From: Microbotryum silenes-acaulis
Lineage: Eukaryota; Basidiomycota; Microbotryomycetes; Microbotryales; Microbotryaceae
Direction: 5' to 3'
NCBI GenBank assembly: GCA_003665825.1
Contig: QPFY01000019.1
Location: 372,001-436,000, forward strand
Length of the DNA: 64,000 nt
In this document: in pieces, positions 1 to 11,752 of the stretch
Layout: each line of letters opens with the position of its first letter
How positions within the stretch are numbered: the first letter of the stretch is position 1
Notes under the pieces: generated by a model
The model's input: only the letters and a program-made list of their open reading frames with translations
Database searches by the model: none
Told to the model about the DNA's origin: nothing
Translations under genes and position numbers: made by a program

Positions 1-1511
1 CTATCCGACGCTGCCTGATCTCCCAGGCTGTAGCCAACAACTTCTCGACATCTTCGCCTCCAATTTGAGGGTCCTGAAGCACCATGATGACCTTCTGAAA
101 GTGGGCATAAGGTGAAACGACGGTCGGACGTTCAAAGAGAACCATGGCTAGCGAGAGGTCGATGAGGTGTCCAAGCACAGGAGACAGAGCTTCGACGGGC
201 TGGACCTCGTCTTCAGCTGGGTACAGCGCGATAACTCGATCCCATATCCGGACAAGATCGGGCAGTTGGAACTGATAAGGAATGAGAAGAAGTTAGAACC
301 TACAAGGAAACAGTTCATACACAATTTTACAAGAATGACTCACTTCATTCGCGAACCAAGTCGTCAGCCACCTGAAGACGTAGAGCGTAGGATCGACATT
401 CTTGTGCTCGAGCGCCATCGCGACCGTCGGATCGAGCCAAGTAAGCAGACTCGTAAACCTCGCCAACGTCGCGCCCAGTCCTGTGGGTGCACTTCCTCTC
501 AGGGAAATAGATGAGGACGAGGACGTCACGGGAGTTCCGTCGAGTGAGGGCACGTAGAGATCGCGAAGCTGGGAGAAGATCGCGCCGAGGGCAAAGAAGG
601 CTTCGGCTTCGGCTTCAATCGGTGTGGTTTCTGGATCAGAAGAAAAGATCCAGTAGAAAACGGCGAGCAACGAGTTCATCCCTTGCACGTAGGAAAGTCC
701 CGGATTGAGGGTCGCGTAGATGAAGAGGGGGCGCAAGAGGGCCGCTCTTCGAGTCTTTAGCCGAGTCGATGAGGCCTGATCCGATTTGGTCTTCGAATCT
801 GCCGCAACACCCTCCGTACTGCGTGTTGTTGCGCTCAGGTTCGTCGACTTTTCGGTGTCAACCCCATCGAGCAGCGCTATTCGCTTCCAGAGCGGATCCT
901 CATCCTGGTCCTCGTCGCCGGTCGAAAGGGGTGCCCCGAACCAAGCCAGCGGCGTCAAAGTCCTTTCGACGTCCCTCTGAATCTCGCGCAACAGCTTGTC
1001 CGTCTTGGAAGGTTTCTCGTCGACCGAGGGTGGTACTTCCGATGCGACTCGTTTGGATATCTCCTCCACGAAGGCGAGGTAGTGGTCGACGGAGACTGAA
1101 GCCGGCGATAGATTGAGCAGGATGCGATACGTCGCGGGCCTGTATTCGTCCGGAATACCTATAAAACGAGATGATTCATATTAGCTTCAGTGGCTACTGT
1201 ATGTCGACGATGTTGAAGCCAAGCTTAGACTATCGGCGATAGCGGTGCGAGCCAAGCCAAGACCGTTGTCCATCTACGGCGCGCCAGACGAGTATGACCT
1301 CCGTATGAGACTCACTTCCCAAGCTCAACTCTGTGAGTTCCTGTCGAGCTGAACGCTTGTGCTCGTCGATGTTGTCCGTATTGGCCGGGTGCAGTAGTTG
1401 ATGGAAGCGCGCCAGTCTGCCGGAGGAAGTCCCACCCAGGGTGAATAACGTGCGGTTTCAGGGCAATGGCACGCCCTTGAGAAGATGTGGCTTACCGCTT
1501 GTGATAATCCA
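1..1511 (-). CDS. TBC-domain Rab GTPase-activating protein (TBC1D13-like), 3' end beyond window
   Basis: Predicted GAP that switches off a Rab GTPase in membrane traffic. Exon 1 is tiny: ATG at 1511, then MDYHKR and a GT donor. Exon 2 (about 1415-1319) reads LARFHQLLHPANTDNIDEHK. The third exon opens GIPDEYRPATYRILLNLSP near 1160 and contains the arginine finger (RDVERT) and glutamine finger (YVQGMN) of the TBC catalytic core. After an intron at about 350-291 a last visible exon reads FQLPDLVRIWDRV and runs off the left edge. Exon order and motif spacing match the TBC1D13/Gyp family. The start was chosen because longer upstream reading is in another frame. Element I begins 177 bp upstream of the ATG, so it may affect the promoter. 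Family call is firm; the target Rab is unknown. Confidence 0.85.
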
Positions 1512-1687
1512 TGGTAGATGAGGATCCAAGGGTATTAAATCCGAAGCCCGTGCGACACGGCTGTGCTGTGCGACCGAATCGCCGAAAGACGTCGCAGAGT
1601 TGAAGATCGAGACGGGCGAAGAGCGACGAGCGACGGGTGCCTCAGCCAATACGAGACAGGCGACGACACGTCCGTGCGGCTCCGTGA

Positions 1688-1720
1688 AGGACCCCCGAAA
1701 GCCCGCCCTGAGGCGCGTAG
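1688..1720 (+). repeat. Terminal inverted repeat, left end of element I
   Basis: AGGACCCCCGAAAGCCC followed by GCCCTGAGGCGCGTAG. The 17-nt start is identical in all four ends found in the window. Confidence 0.8.
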
Positions 1721-2109
1721 TGCCCGACTGGACCAATTGTGGGCCTCAGATGGGCCAAAATCGCGAAGGCGCGTAGTCGGGGGTGGACAAATCAGGGTGC
1801 GCCGTGCGGGTGGGGTCCTAGGCCCGTAGGTGACAGTGGACAAATCTGGGCCCCTTTCAGCCACGTTCGGCTTGGTACGCCAGAGTTTGCCGACCCTCAA
1901 GAACGTGCGGAGCGCGCGCGAAACACTCTGGCCTGTACCGAATTCACAACAAGGGCTCTAATGGTTCGATTTTGCAATTATAGGCCTCTTGGCTGGTTGA
2001 ACGAGGCGTCTCGTCTGAGTGCGCCGTCTCTTGCCTCCCCCGCCGCGTCGCGTCGTCTGTGCCATCATCGTCATTATCCTACGTTCTCGCTTCAGCCAGC
2101 TTCGACGAA

Positions 2110-3770
2110 ATGTATCTAGACGATCCGGATATCGAGCTCCTTGACGATGATTTCGAGCGAATGGCACCCTTCTTGGACGTGAGGGTGTCTTGAGCTTCTC
2201 GCCTTCCGCTTCGACAACCCAGAACCCCAGATAACCCAGATACAGCTTTCGTGGTCGACAGACGAGCCTCTCGAGTTGGATACTCTTCCTAGGCCGCTCG
2301 ATGCTTGGAGGGACAAGTTCAAGGATCGTGGAGCAATTACTGCGGCGCGTAAGCAAGGTTACCGGTCTATTGCTATCGCTGGGCACCGGCTGCCTTTCGG
2401 TGTCGAAAAGATCTGGCGGCATATAGATTACGCCGAGCGCACGCGTTCAATCGTTATCAGTAGCCAAAAGTGGATGGAAATTTATCTGGATGTCGACATC
2501 GAAAGTCAGCCTCTCATCGTTAAGACTCTGGAGGTGCTGCCGCCACTGCTCGTTGAGGAGCAATATACCCCCTCAATGATCCTCGGGTGTAGCGCGTCCT
2601 TGCACACCCTGCTCGATTTCGTTGGTAAGCAGCCAATTTGTTCGTCTGTTCGATGGCGTGATTGATTGAAATTATTTTTCGTGCTTTTCCTAGGGACAAC
2701 GTGGCTTGGAGAAAGGTCTCGTCGTGCTGGACCCGAAAGAGCGGAAGTCAGTTGAAAACGCTGTTCGCTCTTTAGCTGCTCTTGGCCTTAACAATGATGC
2801 TGCACCGTAAGTTGAGTGCCATGAGACCTGTACCAGCCTCCTCTGAGCTGATAACTCATCTCTTCCAATTCTAGAGTTGCCGTTCAGCAGGCCTATGACG
2901 AGGCCGATGCTCAAGCAGAGGAACGCTTCCTGCTCGACGCCATTGTGACAGCAAATGAAAGCTTGCCGGGTCGTGTAGGTTCATTTAAGCAATTGGTTTC
3001 GTGTAGCAACACTAAATGGAACCAGCATTCTTTCACAGGCTCAAATTATTCGGCTCCCATCCCTTCTGCGTCACGAATCTCGTCAGCTTGCGCTTGATCT
3101 GAAAAGCTTGATCCAGCACCGTCGGGCACATCAATGCTTCCACCTCAGAGTTGTCCTACTCAAGGGAAGGCACGGCGCCACCACCTCGACTTCCCAAGTT
3201 TCCGATCCCACATCAAAAGCAAAATTGTCCGAGCACGGTGAAATGCACTCCAGTGTCCTCCGAGGCTTCGTGCATTCAATGGGTGCAGCCCGTCTCGAAG
3301 CCGTGTCAGGAGTTGCGAGGTTCATTCGTTGGACAGGACAAGGGACCTTCAGTCGCTTTTCGACCGCAAACGAGACAGAAAACATAGGATACATCGAAGA
3401 CGGACGTAAAGAAGTGAGCTGCAAGTGTGTGCTCTGCACATATGGCCCAGAGAGTGCTCATCAATAATGTTTAAATATTTACACAATCTGAAAGTTTTTC
3501 TTGACCTTCAGGCATCTTCATGAGATCATGTTCATTCTTGCCCAGGTACGGATGCAATTGCGAGCAAGGCAATACACGGCATTCGCCAAGATCCCACCGT
3601 TTGGGTCGATCGACGGAAACGTCACGTCAGCTACGCCCGCCTTTGAAAATCGGCTCTCTTGTCTGGTCTGTATTGAAACGAGGCATGATACCTGTCAGTT
3701 CTGACGCCAGCAACATAGGAGAAGAACAACTGTCGATTGGACTTGGTTCGTACATCTCACGGTAGCTAGC
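2110..3770 (+). CDS. Unrecognised multi-exon gene carried by element I
   Basis: I do not recognise the family. The first exon, ATG at 2110, reads MYLDDPDIELLDDDFERMAP and ends at a GTGAGG donor. A second exon in phase starts ITQIQLSWSTDEP and runs to about 2620 (GHRLPFGVEKIWRHID, KWMEIYLDVDIES). Later coding-like stretches lie at 2699-2810 (VVLDPKERKSVENAVRSLA), 2876-2973 (QQAYDEADAQAEERFLLDA) and 3041-3415 (IIRLPSLLRHESRQLALDL). The end, about 3500-3770, is unclear. The join at 2620/2699 is out of phase by my reading, so the copy may be decayed. The same start (CGACGAAATG, then DDDF[ED]R and a STDEP/SKDEP block) recurs in element II at 63301. It could be the element's own transposition protein or captured host sequence. 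Confidence 0.45.
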
Positions 3771-4131
3771 TTACTGCTTCGCAGAGTGACTGCAATCGAT
3801 CTTACCTCTCGTGGTACGTTACATGTATACCATGGCCACGTTGAATCATAGTCAAAGAGGTAGGCAGTAAGTAGTGCAGGTGAGGAGCCCTCGGCGAAGC
3901 AGAACCGAAACGGCTGACGCGCGCGCGGGCTCCGGCGATTCGGTCCGGGCGAAAAACGTCCGGACGGCGTTTTCGCGATCTTTGAAGATGTTTTAGAGCA
4001 TTTGAAGCGATTGTAGAGCTATCTTTGGACGCGCGTAGATGGACTGGACATTTTGAGGACTTTTTTGGCCGAAAAATCCGAAAATTGGTGGACAAATGAG
4101 GTCTAAAATCCGGGATTTTGGCGGATTTTAC

Positions 4132-4164
4132 CTACGCGCCTCAGGCTGGGCTTTCGGGGGTCCT
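4132..4164 (-). repeat. Terminal inverted repeat, right end of element I
   Basis: Read on the minus strand: AGGACCCCCGAAAGCCC then AGCCTGAGGCGCGTAG, the inverted partner of 1688-1720. Confidence 0.8.
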
Positions 4165-4806
4165 GCTCCGTGCGGCTCAAACGAGGAACGCGTCGAATAG
4201 GGCTAATAAGGTGGAGCCGATGAGGAGTCAATGGCGGCCGGGGTGGCGCAACAGTATTGATTTGGCTGGCTTCAAATTCCTAGCTCGTACTAAAAGCTGT
4301 TCTTTGGAGCACCGACGGCAATAAGAGACGATGGCAAAGGAAAAGAGAGGTCTCCTAAATGGTGCCGTGCCGCCGATACTGACGCGCTGGCGAACGCTCG
4401 CTAACGATTACCAGAATTTTGCGACTCTTGATCGAGACCGGGAAGCAATCTCACACGGTTCCCAGGTAGGCCCACCACACCAAAGTCGTCGACCACGTCG
4501 AGATCGAAATTCCGGACCCCATTCAAGTCAATTGGTGGGACTGAACTCTGGCAAACCTCGGCTGAAGTGCTCCGACCGAAAGCGAAAGCCAATACGTGCC
4601 AGAGTTTTTGGAACTCGTAAATTCCATCAGGTTAAATCTTCCAATTGAGGTGCAGTGTGTCCGACGGCGACGCTGATCTTTTCGGCGGCCGGCATCGCAC
4701 TTGGCCCGGCACCGCGCTCGACATTGGACGACTCCGTTCTCTTTCGTCCCACTGGCCCATCTACACACCTTCCACACCCACCCGCGCATCCCAACCGAGC
4801 AACACG
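4165..4806. other. Intergenic stretch upstream of the acyl-CoA synthetase
   Basis: It begins with the right copy of the element I target duplication. Short reading frames here show no domain, splice logic or coding character I can support. The last 150 bp, rich in CCCA/CACC, are probably promoter and 5' leader. Confidence 0.4.
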
Positions 4807-7189
4807 ATGTCAATCCCTGCCAACTCTCCCGTCAAGTCGTTCCAAGAGGTGAACCAGATCTTGACGTCCCCCGGGATGCCCTGGGAGATGTCCACGGTCG
4901 AGATCAAGGGCGTACCGACGAGGATCTACAAGCATGCGCCTCCAACGACGAGGAGCTTGTGGACGCTTTGCAAGGTCAGTATTGAAGGATCTCAGAGCTA
5001 CCAGATCGGGTGCTCAAACGCCCTACCTTCCCTAGGCCCACGGGAAGAAGGACTACATTATCTACGAGAGTAAGTCGCCTCAGGACTGCACTTCCACGCC
5101 GGCTGACTTCCCCACAATCGACCGCCGGAGTCCGGGGTACTCGGCCGAGTGGGTCGCCGGCACTTGAGCAATCTTGGCTTTTTGATTCACGAAGGACGAT
5201 CATCGATCTAATGTGCTAACACAACCTGACGACGTGATGCTCAGACGAAAGGTACACATACGAAGATGCCCACAAGCTCGTCGAGCACTACGCTTCATAT
5301 CTGTACCATCAGCTGGGGTGCAGAAAGGGTGATCGCATCGCCATTTGTGCTCGCAATCTGCCCGACTGGGTCTGGGTGTGGTGGGTGAGTAGACGATCCC
5401 ACTGCCTCCTGTAGACTCAGAAGGTCTCCAGGAGATTCGATAAGCCCATTGGCTGACTCGAATGTGTCGAAATAGGCAACTCAATGGATCGGTGCCGTAA
5501 CGGTCGCCGTCAACGCCTGGCTCCCCGCCAATTCATTGCACCACTGTCTGACATTCACGACCCCTCGCGTCGTATTCGTCGATTCTGAACGATCACCTCT
5601 CATTGCGCCCATGACCAAGAGTTTAGAGGAACTCGGTGGGACTCGTTTCGTGCTCTCGTTCAGGGATCCCAAGGCTTCTTCGTTCGGGTTTCTCAATTTC
5701 TCGGATGAGATCAAGGCTCACAAAACGTTGGCGGTGCCCGAAGTCAAGACCGAGGCAGACGAGTTGGCGACAATTTATTTCACGTCGGGTGGGTGCTATA
5801 GAGCTGGCCTCTCTGTCCACCGTTGCAATCCGCCGATGTCGCTGATTCTTCCAAATCGGGTTCTCCTATTCTATTCCACCTAGGCACGACCGGCCTACCC
5901 AAAGGCGTGATGACGACCTCGCGCCAGTACATCCACAACACCATCAACTCGCTTTATGGTGGTGCCCGCATGCTCCTCCGTCGAGGCGAGTCGTTGCCGA
6001 CGCCGAGTCCGGACGATGTGCAAAAATCCACCTTGTTGGCCGTGCCTCTGTTCCATGCGATGGGGAACCATAGTGTGATTGGGTTGGGTACCGCGATTGG
6101 GCTCAAGGTATCTCAACTCAGATTCCTCATTTAGTCCCACCTTAAACGCTAATAAATGGACTCCTTTACAGATCGTCTTAATTCGCAAATGGGACGCCGA
6201 AGAAGCTGCATCGCTGATCCTTAAAGAGCAACTCTCCTCCGTCAGCGGAATCCCCTTCATGGCCACTGAAGTCGTCGCCGTCCTACGCAAACGAGGTGCA
6301 AGCCATCTCCTGGAATCCATCAGTGTTGGAGGAGCGCCCTCGTCAGGTGGTTTACCCAAAGACGTAGGCAAGATCGGCGCAGCTCCGGGACAAGGCTACG
6401 GTGCGACGGAGGTTTCTTCCATGGCCACCTCCGTCGTGGGAGAGGATTACCTCCTTCGACCAAAAACGGCCGGTCTGCCTTGTCCCGTGGTGGATATCAA
6501 GATTATGAACCCTGACACGCTCAAAGAGGTGCCCGTGGGAGAGGCGGGGGAAGTTTGGATAAGCGGACCGGGGAGGACGAATGGGTATTGGAGGAATGAG
6601 AAGGCGACCAAGGAGGCCTTTACCGCGGATGGGTTTTATCGAACGTGAGTCATTTTATGTAGATGTCCAATCGATCGAGTGGAGGGGCCTCATCTTGTGA
6701 TCATATGTTTACTATGATAGAGGCGACGTTGGCTACCTCGACCAGGACGGCTTCCTGTACATATCGGACCGTATCAAGGACATGGTCGTTCGAGGTGGGG
6801 AAAACATCGCGACCGTCACGATCGAGGATGAGCTCTTCAAGGAGGAGAAGGTTATGGATTGCGCTGCATTTGGAGTACCGGATGAGAGGCTCGGTGAAAC
6901 GGTGGCGTGAGTCCGATTCGGAGGTCTCCAGAGAGCTCTACTGACATCGAAGAGACTCGGATTTCACAGCGCTGCGGTGGTCGTTAAAGCCGAGTACCGG
7001 TCCCAAGTCGCCGAGCAGCAACTGATTGACTTCGTCGCCAAGAAGTTGCCTAAACATTCCGTACCCGTCATGATCGCGTTTTACGACCAATTGCCTCGCA
7101 ACGGTGTAGGTAAGACGGACAAGAAGATCTTGAGGACCGAGGTGGCCAAGCTTCACGCGGAGAGGAAGAAGGGCAAGAGCAAATTGTAA
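4807..7189 (+). CDS. Peroxisomal AMP-dependent acyl-CoA synthetase/ligase
   Basis: Adenylate-forming enzyme that activates a carboxylic acid to its CoA thioester through an acyl-AMP. It has about eight exons. ATG at 4807 (MSIPANSPVKSF) was chosen because later exons stay in phase and no better upstream ATG exists. The P-loop TSGTTGLPKG is split by an intron at about 5786-5882. Also present are GQGYGATE (core motif A5, about 6390), the YWRNEKAT region, the hinge YISDRIKDMVVRGGENI (about 6760) and the late lysine motif NGVGKTDKK (about 7100). The protein ends GKSKL, a canonical PTS1 (SKL) signal, so it is probably imported into peroxisomes. Substrate (fatty, aryl or short-chain acid) cannot be read from sequence; oxalyl-CoA or coumarate-CoA-ligase-like relatives are alternatives. 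Confidence 0.88.
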
Positions 7190-7340
7190 AGGGTTGCCCT
7201 ACCTTACCCGGCTGCAGGAACCGTTGTGAGTTTAGTTTGGAACGAGTGGCGAGAGTTCAATGCAATGTAAAGTAATACAAAGTACAAAATGCACATAGCG
7301 AGGGATGATGGTCCTAAACTTCCGAGACGGGCGGGCGCGG

Positions 7341-8232
7341 TTACTTGGCCGTGGGTGTCGAGTAAGCGACGTCGTAACCACCCGAGTTCGACGTCGGTGG
7401 TGCTGCGGGAACGCCATATTGTGGTTGTCCTTTCCCAGAAGATAGTTCGTCGACGTTGACGTTGTCGACAGGGGCACGCCATTGACAGACTGGTTCGAAG
7501 GTTGTGAGATCGGGAGGCCAGTGAGCGACTTTAGGTATGAGATTGATCGCAAAGAGGTGCAACTGACTCGAGCACATGTAGACTTGTTTCGAGCCGAGCG
7601 GAATTCTGTGATGAGTCAAGGGATGAGCGAAGGGTTTGGGGTGACGGGGTGACGGGTGCGAGGACACGAACAGGGGTACATAGCACAGCTGCGCGGGAAG
7701 GGCAGCACCCAACGAAAGTCAGTCACAAGCTCAATTATATCAGCTCCCAGTTTTCAAATCAACTGACCTCGAACCACTTCTTTTGCTTGTATTGATGAGT
7801 GCCCGAGTGATGGCAGCGCTGTGTTGTACGAGTCCGCAGTTCAGCACTAGCCACGGCCACGATGCGATGCGGACAGGGGTCACTCGGCATGGTGCTAACA
7901 CGTACGGGGCAGATGATTTGATCGTAGCCCTCCTGAGTCAACCTGCGGGGAAAATTGAGAGTGTCAGCGCCACATTCGCATCCTGTAAAGATCCTGTGTA
8001 CAAGCTCGTCCCAATCCCAGCTCGTGCACTGTGGCTTTTGCTTGAACGGCCGGCCATTCAAGCGCAGCTCCACACACTATACGTCACGCGGCGCCGTGCT
8101 GATCAACCCGTCAGAGTGGGGGCCGCCACACGCGTGGCACTCGGAGAGAGGAGGTGGAGTAATAGCGACAGGTCGGGCGATGCAGACGTACTTTGATGGA
8201 CAGCCATAGACGATGGGGATGCAGAGGAACAT
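7341..8232 (-). CDS. Small zinc-ribbon protein (zinc_ribbon_15 family), about 112 aa
   Basis: Six exons assembled from matching intron phases: MFLCIPIVYGCPSK (8232-8192), LTQEGYDQIICP, RCHHSGTHQYKQKKWFE, LCYVPLFV, IPLGSKQVYMCS, then CQWRAPVDNV onward to the stop at 7341. The exon lengths total 339 nt, a multiple of three, which supports the model. Spliced, it gives two zinc knuckles, CPRC and CSIC, around a hydrophobic WFELCYVPLFVIPLG core, the hallmark of a small fungal family with an N-terminal hydrophobic segment and a disordered tail (here Gly/Pro/Tyr-rich, ending STPTAK). Function is not known; membrane association is likely. It is divergent from HID1 across a 246-bp shared promoter. Confidence 0.75.
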
Positions 8233-8478
8233 GGTGGTGGTGGTGGTGTTGATCGCGGTGGATGGGATGCAAGAGTGAGAGAAACGTCCGTTGCGAGAAA
8301 GGCTTGGCGGTTAATTGTCGATTAGCAGACTGGTCCCAGCTCACGCGGGCATTTGTGATGTGCAATTGTGGCCACGAGCACGTAGCGGGGGGCGTGTCGT
8401 CGCGCTCACCTTCCGACTCGTATATCAAGTTTCAAAACTAACCGGTCCGTCGCAGAGGTCAGGGCAACAAAGTCCACC

Positions 8479-11400
8479 ATGCTAGGCAAGCTTGGGTTCA
8501 CCTCCAAGTTGTTGTGAGTGCACGCTGTACAGCTCGTCGTCTCCGAGCCGGCCATCGCGCTCCACCTCAGGCCACTTCTTGTCACCTCATCACCGCACAC
8601 GCCTGTCAGGACTTAGCTCAACACCGTCAAAGTTCATAGACTCACACCTGCCTCTTTCTCCACAGTGGGCAAGACCCTAAGCTGACGTTCAGCACCTCCC
8701 CGCGGCGCGGTGTCGCCTTGCTCGCCTCGTCATCCCGGATTCCCAAGACGGACTCGGCGTATTGGACACAGTACTTTGCTCTTTTCGACTCGTTGTCGGA
8801 CCTCATCACCCTCGTTGATGCCAACTCCTTGAACAAGGCCACGGAAGAGAACCTCAAGACCCTGGTCGAAGTCACGTGCGACCGATTATTCGAGCTTCTC
8901 GGTCAAGACCGATTCCCCAAGAGGCCGAATCAGGGGGGAGGTTCTTTGCTCGAAGGATTCACTGCCGCACTTTCAGGAGACGACGACGACGATGCGAGAC
9001 AGGCCATCAACTGCGTCAGGGTGCTCACTAGGGTTGTGCCTTACTTGACCCGGCCAGGACCCGATGGAACTATCTCCGATTTGGAGAGCGATGTCTTTTG
9101 GAAGCCGACCAGGGTCAGGGTTCGAAAGAATTCTTCGGCTTCGGCGACGACGAGCAGTGCCTCTACGAAAGTGAACAAGGATGAAGCAGACGGAGAAGCC
9201 GGTCACTTTGTTCTGGAAGACGAAGACGACGGTGATGAGGAAGTCGACGTGTCGGCAAGATCCACCGCGAACGGTGTTTCTGGCGCGACCGATCTAGCAG
9301 ACCAGTCCGAATGGCACCAAGTCCCACCACTGGCCGAAAGGCTCTTGGCTGCTTTGGTTGACTTGGCTTTTGTACCTGGTCTGACCGTGCCGGAAGAGTG
9401 TCGAGCTGCCGAAGGGGGGTCGATCGCCTACGTCATTTGGTGAGTCTAAGGACCGTCCGAACTCCGAGGGATTCGCCGCGCTGACACGATCACCATGATC
9501 ACGTCCGCCCACAGGGAAGCAGGGATTGCGAATCCATCGTCTTCGGCGATCCCTCCGTCCCCGCTCCCCATTCTTTCCGCTCGACTAGAAGTCCTTCGGC
9601 TGCTCAACATCCTCCTCTCCGTGCCCTCCCTCGTCACTCCACCCCACCTCTTCCCTATCATGCCGAATCGATGGCGACAAGCCTTCGTGTCTTCATCTAT
9701 CGACCGCAAGGTCGTCCTCTGTTTTCTATGCTCGATCCTCAACACCGCGCTCAACGCTGGACTCCCATCATCAACCGAAGAAACCGATGCACCACCGCAG
9801 AGCCCTTCCAAAGGCAAGGCCTCGGCTCTCCTTGGTGCCGCCAGTGGTGCCGCCGGGATAATCGGAGGTGCCGTGATGCGGCTCGGCGCAGAAGATGTTC
9901 GAGGGCTGCTCGTATCAGCGTGTCTGCAATCGCTCTCGATCTTGTTAGCCCAACACCATATTCCATCCTCAGATCCGGTAACGGAGCAGTCGGCCCGCCA
10001 ATCCGAAGTCAATTCGTTCGCTTACTACGTCTCAAAATTGCATCGAACGAGCGACTTTGATCTCGTCGTCCGAGGGGTGTTACGCGTCCTCGACCAAGCG
10101 ACGAACGAATCGGCTTTGGCGATCCCGCGCACGGTCGTCGGGGCCTTGTCGGGTGCGACAGGGCGCAATACGACGACGAGAAAAACGACGAGCGTCAATG
10201 CCGACGTGACGAACGCGTTGATCGTGCTTTGGAGGATGCTCGACCTGAATCCTAAGCTGTGGAAATGGGTTTTCAGGGAGAAGGAGGAACTGAGCAGTCA
10301 GTTGATTGTGCTGCTCATGGCATTCTGCCTTGAGTACAAGGATGATGAGAGTGAGTCGCGTCAATTGGCTTCCCGAGATTCGGCCCTTGCTGATGTTACC
10401 GCGACTATGTGCAGCACAACTGGGCGTCGTTCGGTTGTCCGCCTTCATGCTGCAGTCCATTTCGGCCGAGCCTGGCCTGTCGGCACGTTGGAACGCCCCC
10501 GTCGAGATGAAGCTCTCCCTGCGCAGCAAATACGGCGTACCGGGGACATTAGCTGACTTCTTGGTCGTATCGATCTATACCCTCGTGTTCACAACCAAAG
10601 GAAAGATGGCAGCTCTTTACCCGACCCTCGTCCTCTCCATCACGAACGCATCCCCCCATTTCAAGCAGCTCTCAACCGTTGCATCGACGCGGCTCACGCA
10701 GCTCTTTCTGGCTTTCTCGGCACCGAACTTTCTGTTGATGGAAGAGGGTAACCCTCGATTGGTGTATTATCTCCTCGAAGCGTTCAACAACGTCATATAT
10801 CACCAACTCTCGGACAACCCTGAGCTTGTTTACGCCATCCTGCGGAACCACCAACGATTCGACGAACTGAGCAAGTTCACCTTGGAGATGGGCGTTGCGG
10901 AAGCGAGAAGACTCAAGGCCGAACGTAAGTTGAAAAAGGCTGCGGCGATGGCCCATACGGAGGGGGAGATGGTCGAAGTTGGGACGCGGAGGAGGTCGTC
11001 GTCGACGAGTGGGGCGACGGAGGAAGGGGGCGAGTTGTCGGAGAAGCAGAGGGGGAAGAGAAGGCAACGAGGAGCGTCGTTGGAGACGATATCGGTCGCA
11101 GATTTGTCCTTGGGACCGACGGACTCGTCCGTACCTGAAGGTACGAACGAGACGGATCCTTTGGAGTCAACGAGGGCGTCGGAGGATCAGTCGAGGAGGA
11201 CGTCGCTGGATGCTGGTGATTTAGACGAGGATGCACCTTTCGTGGGCAAGAATGGATTCGTCCCTGGTGAAGCATGGGTCGCTTCTTGGCGTGAGGGGTG
11301 AGTTGCTCTTGCTTTCATTCTTTCACCAATGTCGAATTCGTCTGACCCGAAGTATGAATGCCAGACTACCACTGGACTCGATCCTCATCGCCATCTCGGA

Positions 11401-11752
11401 ACTTCGACCCCTGATCCTCGACTTACCCGCCCGGCCACCTCCAAGCTCCACCCAACCCGTCTCCTCCTCTTCAACAGCGATTGGTCTACTCTCCTCAGCA
11501 TCCCTAGCAGGATTGTTACCCCCACCGCCAAGTCCCAAGTCCAGAGCGTTCATATTCAACCCTCAATCGACAACATGGCTCGCTTCGATCGTTTACGGGA
11601 ATCAGTACCTCGCCGCGTACGAATTGTTGAGGGACGTTCCAGTCGCCTTGTTCGCTGTCGCGGCTTCGGCACGATCGAGATCGACGACGATGGTGGACGG
11701 GGTCAGGGGCGCTGTGGAGAGAGTCGGTAGAGGGTGGAGAGGTGTGGTCTGA
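8479..11752 (+). CDS. HID1: HID1 family protein (Golgi/secretory trafficking; S. pombe Ftp105-like)
   Basis: Large helical protein of the HID1/dymeclin superfamily, which works peripherally at the Golgi in sorting. In fission yeast the homologue anchors a ubiquitin protease there. The first exon is 38 nt (MLGKLGFTSKLL at 8479). Exon 2 opens FGQDPKLTFSTSPRRG and includes SAYWTQYFALFDSLSDLITLVDAN. Long exons follow at 9515-10350 and 10414-11298, with PEECRAAEGGSIAYVIW, DLNPKLWKWVFREKEE and the strongly conserved-looking NGFVPGEAWVASWREG. The last exon ends with GVV and TGA at 11752. Acidic and Ser/Thr-rich inserts (about 9120-9300 and 10960-11250) are lineage-specific loops. Family call rests on motif recognition, without an alignment. 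Confidence 0.8.

Larger units (their letters stand above)
1688..4164 (+). mobile_element. Element I: DNA transposon with terminal inverted repeats, 2,477 bp
   Basis: The left end at 1688 reads AGGACCCCCGAAAGCCC and continues to GAGGCGCGTAG. The right end at 4164 reads the same in inverted orientation, with two mismatches over about 31 nt. The flanks share GCTCCGTG (1679-1686 and 4165-4172), consistent with a target duplication of 8-9 bp. Further GGCGCGTAG-type motifs lie inside both ends (about 1766-1776 and 4029-4041), as do copies of GTGGACAAAT (1785, 1838, 4088), resembling transposase-binding sites. A multi-exon gene (2110 to about 3770) fills the middle. A related element sits at 62073-63741. 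Superfamily is not assigned; target length fits Mutator, hAT, P or KDZ-type elements. Confidence 0.75.

Noticed and set aside
1458..1736. N-terminal extension of the TBC gene
   Set aside because: The upstream frame is not the one that splices into the TBC exons; MDYHK at 1511 is.
4331..4648. Open frame of 105 codons between element I and the acyl-CoA synthetase
   Set aside because: No domain, no splice partner, biased only by local composition.
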